Assembly: GCF_036370855.1 (NCBI RefSeq)
Contig: NC_088098.1
Location: 34,041,981-34,105,980 of the forward strand
Reading direction: 5' to 3'
DNA: 64,000 bases
Source of the DNA: Dromaius novaehollandiae
Taxonomy: Eukaryota > Chordata > Aves > Casuariiformes > Dromaiidae
In this document: positions 59,801-64,000 of the stretch, one piece after another
How the letters are laid out: the number at the start of each line of letters is the position of its first letter
Position numbering within the stretch: the stretch's first letter is position 1
Translations under genes and position numbers: made by a program
The notes under the pieces: model-generated
Seen by the model: only the letters and a program-made list of their open reading frames with translations
Database searches by the model: none
Told to the model about the DNA's origin: nothing

Positions 59801-62800
59801 TAGTACAAATACCGAAAAAATAAGTTATAGATTATTCAAGTAGAACAGAAATTATGAAATGCCTTTAGTACCTTTTGGTATGTCTTCTGTTTACAGCATG
59901 CATCTGCCCAGTAATGGATTTTTTTTTATAATTAGATATTACTAGAATTATGTCACAGGTTATTTTGTTTTATGAATAGAGTTGACAGGCCTGTCTAAGT
60001 TGACAGCTGCTTTTGATTCACTTGCATGTTCACTTGGTATGAAGCTTATCTCAAGATGGGGGAACATGATTGTTTATACTGTGCTAAAAGGTTGATAGTT
60101 ATATGAAGTGAAACATCAAAGTAGTTTCTAGTGCTCTGAACTTTAAAACTCACAGCTGATTTAATTAAAAAAATAAAAGGAACATGTTTCCCCACTGCCA
60201 GAAACAGATCCCAAATATTCTTCAAAGCATATTTGATTTTAATGATTTGTGATTTTTTTCCCTGAGGCATTTGTGAAGTTCTAGTTACCACTGGAATATG
60301 TAGTTTTTGAGATGTGAAGATAATAGACCTTCAGTGAAGTATGTGCTTGCATCATGATGTGATAAAATGATTTATTCTGTGAAAATAGCCTGGTGTTGCA
60401 AGAAAGGAAAAAAAGTAATAGAAAACCTAGTGATTTTGCTTTGACAGCCAAAGCTGATGGGAGGCCTGGCAAGCTTCATTGTAATCCACAGCTCGAAGTA
60501 ACTTCTGAAGCAGCTTGGTGAAGCAAGTGCTAAAGATGCTAGTATGCCACCCTTGGGGTTTGTTGTTGTTGTTTTTGAATTCAAATTAAGTGTTCTATGT
60601 TAAAATGAGCATAGTTTGATCTAGGCCTTTATGGCTGACATCAGAAAAATATTGTAGTATGTAATAAAGCTTATAACATTTTTACAATGGGACAGTGCAG
60701 TATATGAAGAATTCAGGGTAGGTGCTCCATATGTTATGTCTGAATTTAAACTCCTGCTTCTGTAAGTAATAGACTATTTTTTCATCTTTGGAGATAGAGA
60801 TCTTGAAGATAGAAAAGAAGAAACCATCTTTCAGCAAATAGTTTCACATATGGTAGTAACTGTGGCAGAAACAAGACTGTTTCAAACAGTCAAAGTCTGG
60901 TTGGCTCACAAGATATAATTTATGTCAAAACACAAGTCTGATACAACTCAGCGTATGCTTTTGTTTGGATATTTTGTAAAGGGTGCTGAGAATGACCAGC
61001 TCTTCAGTGTCCTAGATTTATCCCACCAACCTAGAGGAACAAATGAAAGGACTTCACAGTTCATCCTACTTCCATGGGTTGTGCCCTGTAATGCCTTAGC
61101 AACACACCTACAGTGTGGATGCTGCAGGTCTAAAGTTATTTTAGAGCGTGTGGGCCATAACTGGAGCAGTGGGTGTGGCTTCACTGCAGCTTTAGTTTTA
61201 ACTAATTAGGTTAGTTTTTAGCCAGGTCCCTCCCTTGCACCAGGTCTCTATGTGGTTGCATGAGGAGCAGTACTGGTGCCAGAGTGGATGGAGGAGTGCG
61301 CTGGTGGGGAGGGTGGCACCACGGCAGGCCTGTCTGGGGTTGGCTTACCTTGTGGAGCCACACTTGAGGATTGCTCAGAAGAACAGCCATGGCAGGCTGT
61401 GCAGTGAAGATGTGCCTTAAGAGCTTTTGGACAGACTTCCTAACTGGTTGTTCAATCGAAATGCTACAGATAAGCTGAAGGTGCAAAGTCTGGGGTGTTT
61501 TTTTTTGTTTTTTTCTTCTTCCATGAATAATATTACTGAAAGGAGATGGGCAGAGAGAAAGCAGTAGAGTTTACTCCATGGGAAAAACTGTTCGCTCTTC
61601 AGGATATGATGGAAAATAGCGCACCAAATAGGATTGCAATGTAAACCTTGGGTTTACTTGCAGATTTCTGCTTTAAAAAATAAATGTATTATTTGTATAT
61701 TTCTAGCACTTATTCCTATTCTCCTATTCTTCATCCCTTGATTGTTCCCTTAACAGTTTTTATAAGCCACTTCATTCATTTAGAGAATAAAATTGAGCGC
61801 ACTGTTTTAAATATATTAAAAAATACTTTAAATGTCATGCCACACCAAAAAGTAACTTCACTATGTTCGACTCTTTTCTGTGCCTTGAATAACTTCAGTA
61901 TCAAGAAATTATAAAAATTTCCACTCCAGTCATAAGTCTATTAATAGAAATCAAGTCTCTTGTTTGCTTTTTAAAACTGCAAGAAGGTTCTCCTGCTTCC
62001 TGGTTTTGGTGGAAGGTTGGGAAGATTTTAATCTGCTTGACAAAAGTATTATCAGTATCTATTTTCGTGCCACTTCATACAAAGTTTTACAGCTGAAGCC
62101 ACCTGCCTATAGTCACTGCCTATAGAGTCCACTTTGTTATTTTAGAGTTTTATTGATTATGGCAAGATGATTAGCGCTGTCTTCACAAGTGTGAATATGG
62201 GCAGCTTTTGGGGCACCACAGCTGCTCCAGCAGAAAAAAATATCATTTGCTCTCAGTGACTGGATGGAAGACATAAGAGAAATGCCGATGAAGAAGAACC
62301 TACAGCAAGAGAAGAGGAGGCTCCTCTTTGCAGGAGATCTTGCTCTCCCAATGGACCTCTGAAAAGAGAGGACTGGCTCTATAGTCCTTCTCCCTTTCTC
62401 TAAACGTTAAATGGAGATATTTGAGCATCTTGACTCCTGTTTCATCATGTATTCTGCCCATTTCAAAGAGGGAGAGCATCACCTGATAAGCTCCTGGTCA
62501 AACTGTAAGGCAGCATCACTTTTTCTGCAAGACTGAAGATGAAAAATAGGACAGGACTCAGCTAAGTAGTCCTACTCTAGTCAGGGTCATGAGAAATATT
62601 GTAATTGTATAGCTATCAATGTAAGAAAAATATTAAGTTTAAAATGTGCTAAATGATTATTATTTTGAAGATTTTTTTTTTTAAAAACTCTGGTAGTTTT
62701 TACTGCATGAGACATGTAGAAATTCCCTCCTTTCCTCGTTCGCTCATATTTTACAAATACATCAGTCTGCTTCGGGTACTTTGTTAAAACAAACAGGGGA

Positions 62801-63923
62801 AAGTGTGGACTATCAGTAGCGGACTGGGTAACACCAGCAGGGAGAGATGGCCCAGAGCCTAAGTGACATCTCTGAGACCTGAAAGCGCTTGGCAGTTTGA
62901 AGTCTGCGTCTCATTTTTTTTTTACTAGTCTCTGAAGTCAGCCCTCAGGTTAATCTAACACAGTGGGACACTGTGAAGTTGGTATAAATATTTTATATAA
63001 GATGAGTTTTGGTTCTGCTTGAGAGCTGAAAAATGGAGCTATGACCATCGATGGCCCTCAGAGCAGTGGGGCACGAGCGTGACCCTGTGGGGACACTGTG
63101 GTGTCAGGGTGTGGGGACACAGGAAATTGTTGGGCCTTTGTCTCTTCCCTTTCCTGGCTCTCCCTTTTCCCTGTCCTAGCTCAGTTTCTAGCCTTGTAGC
63201 AACCCGTTGAAGAGTGGAAACCTTTACATGAGCAAAGGGGATGGTGTGACCAGAGGCAAGAGCTAGAGCAGACTCTAGTCCGTGTACATGGCTATGGCTG
63301 CCTGGCTGAGCCCCTGCTCGAGCGTGCTTTTCCATAAGCCCCTTGCAACATGCCAGCATTAACAGGGGGACCCTGGCAGATGATTTGCTGCCATGGCTTT
63401 GGAAAAAAAGCCAATTTCCCTGCTGTTCAGGGAGCTCAGGTATGCAGTTGGGATAAGGTGTCTGTGCGACTGAGCTGCTTGGGAAGAAGGGGCGATTTCC
63501 CGGGAGATTTCTGCGTGGGTGAAGGACACGTTGGGAGGAGGCTCCTGTAGTTTGGGCGTTCGCTGTGCACTGGTTGGGATGCTTGGATCTAGGCAGGCAG
63601 GACGCACGGCCCTGTTGGGGTGAGAGGTGTCCAAAGAGCTGAACAGCAACAAGCGGGAGGGCCCAGAGCTCCCACTGGGAACTGGAGCAGAGGTTTGGGT
63701 GGTGACTGGACACTGTGGACAGTTAAACTCGGCAAGGTTGGTGGCTGGGTGGAGACCGTGGTGTGTGTTGTAGCCTGGTGGGTGTGGGTTGGTGGGCACT
63801 CTGGAGTGGTGCAGGGAAGAGGAATGCTGACCTGATGTAGGCAGGACTGCAGGTCTGTGCTTTGCAGACAGCAGCACTTGCAGGAGCAGCTTGTGTACTG
63901 GGAAAGTTGTGTGGGGTGTGTGA

Positions 63924-63956
63924 TTTTTTTTGTTTGTTCGTTTGTTTTGGTTTGTG
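63924..63956. repeat. T8 and degenerate (TTTG)n repeat
   Basis: A T-run followed by degenerate TTTG units (tgtttgttcgtttgttttgg). Low-complexity sequence near the end of the window. Confidence 0.85.
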
Positions 63957-64000
63957 GAGGTTTTTTGTCATCTTTTCCTGCACTGCCTGTTTTGTTTTCT

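Larger units (their letters stand above)
47664..64000 (+). other. Inferred first intron of the RASSF3 short form (continues past window)
   Basis: It starts with gtgagt. I looked for the expected next RASSF3 exon (beginning about DVEKEKE, leading into the Ras-association domain) and did not find it, so exon 2 should lie beyond 64000. This agrees with the large first intron of mammalian RASSF3. Content is mostly AT-rich with simple repeats. The final kilobase (63.0-63.95 kb) is GC-richer and open on the minus strand in two overlapping frames, without recognisable similarity. Confidence 0.7.

Noticed and set aside
63039..63877. Two overlapping minus-strand open frames (224 and 172 codons)
   Set aside because: Long for random sequence but in a GC-rich patch, mutually overlapping in different frames, and without recognisable motifs. 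I could not support either as a gene.
47664..64000. RASSF3 exon 2 (Ras-association domain start)
   Set aside because: Searched for by its expected DVEKEKE-type beginning and not found. It is presumed to lie beyond the window.
1..64000. tRNA, rRNA, CRISPR arrays, bacterial operons, intact endogenous retroviruses
   Set aside because: No cloverleaf with A/B boxes, no rRNA stretches, no regularly spaced repeats, and no long gag/pol-like frames or paired LTRs were seen. The composition is vertebrate nuclear DNA.

Overview
The window looks like sauropsid, most probably avian, nuclear DNA. It is very gene-poor. It has long AT-rich non-coding stretches, few transposable elements, several decayed CR1 LINE copies of a type familiar from turtles and birds, long poly-G runs, and one strong CpG island. 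Nothing in it is bacterial, organellar or plasmid-like. No complete gene lies in the 64 kb. Nearly all short open frames are chance frames without family resemblance.

Two coding exons are recognisable, both on the + strand and both from the RASSF1/3/5 family of Ras-association tumour-suppressor adaptors. The first (23148-23272) encodes the second half of a C1 zinc finger. It begins exactly where the C1 domain of RASSF1A/RASSF5 would be interrupted after CxxC position 3, and it ends in phase 0. The second (47535-47663) lies in a CpG island. It encodes the N-terminus of the short, C1-less form and best matches RASSF3 (SSGYSSLEE...FFTARTSFFRR). It too ends in phase 0. The simplest reading is a single RASSF3 locus with two promoters. 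A long form starts upstream of the window and carries a C1 domain. A short form starts at the 47 kb CpG island. Both would splice to a common Ras-association exon lying beyond 64 kb.

Layout: 1-23147 is non-coding (inferred intron or 5' flank of the long form), with two CR1 remnants, a G-run and some isolated GC-rich patches. 23148-23272 is the C1 exon. 23273-46.8 kb is intronic, with homopolymers and a reverse-strand CR1 tail. 46.8-48.0 kb holds the promoter and CpG island, with a 79-nt pure-pyrimidine tract, an upstream ORF whose stop overlaps the RASSF3 start (ATGA), and the short-form first exon. 47664-64000 is the start of a large intron. It contains simple repeats, one local tandem duplication and one unidentified cysteine-rich open frame.

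The C1 exon upstream of RASSF3 is the most interesting item, because the commonly described mammalian RASSF3 protein lacks a C1 domain. The uORF/start overlap and an orphan exon-like open segment 0.65 kb upstream of the short-form start are next.
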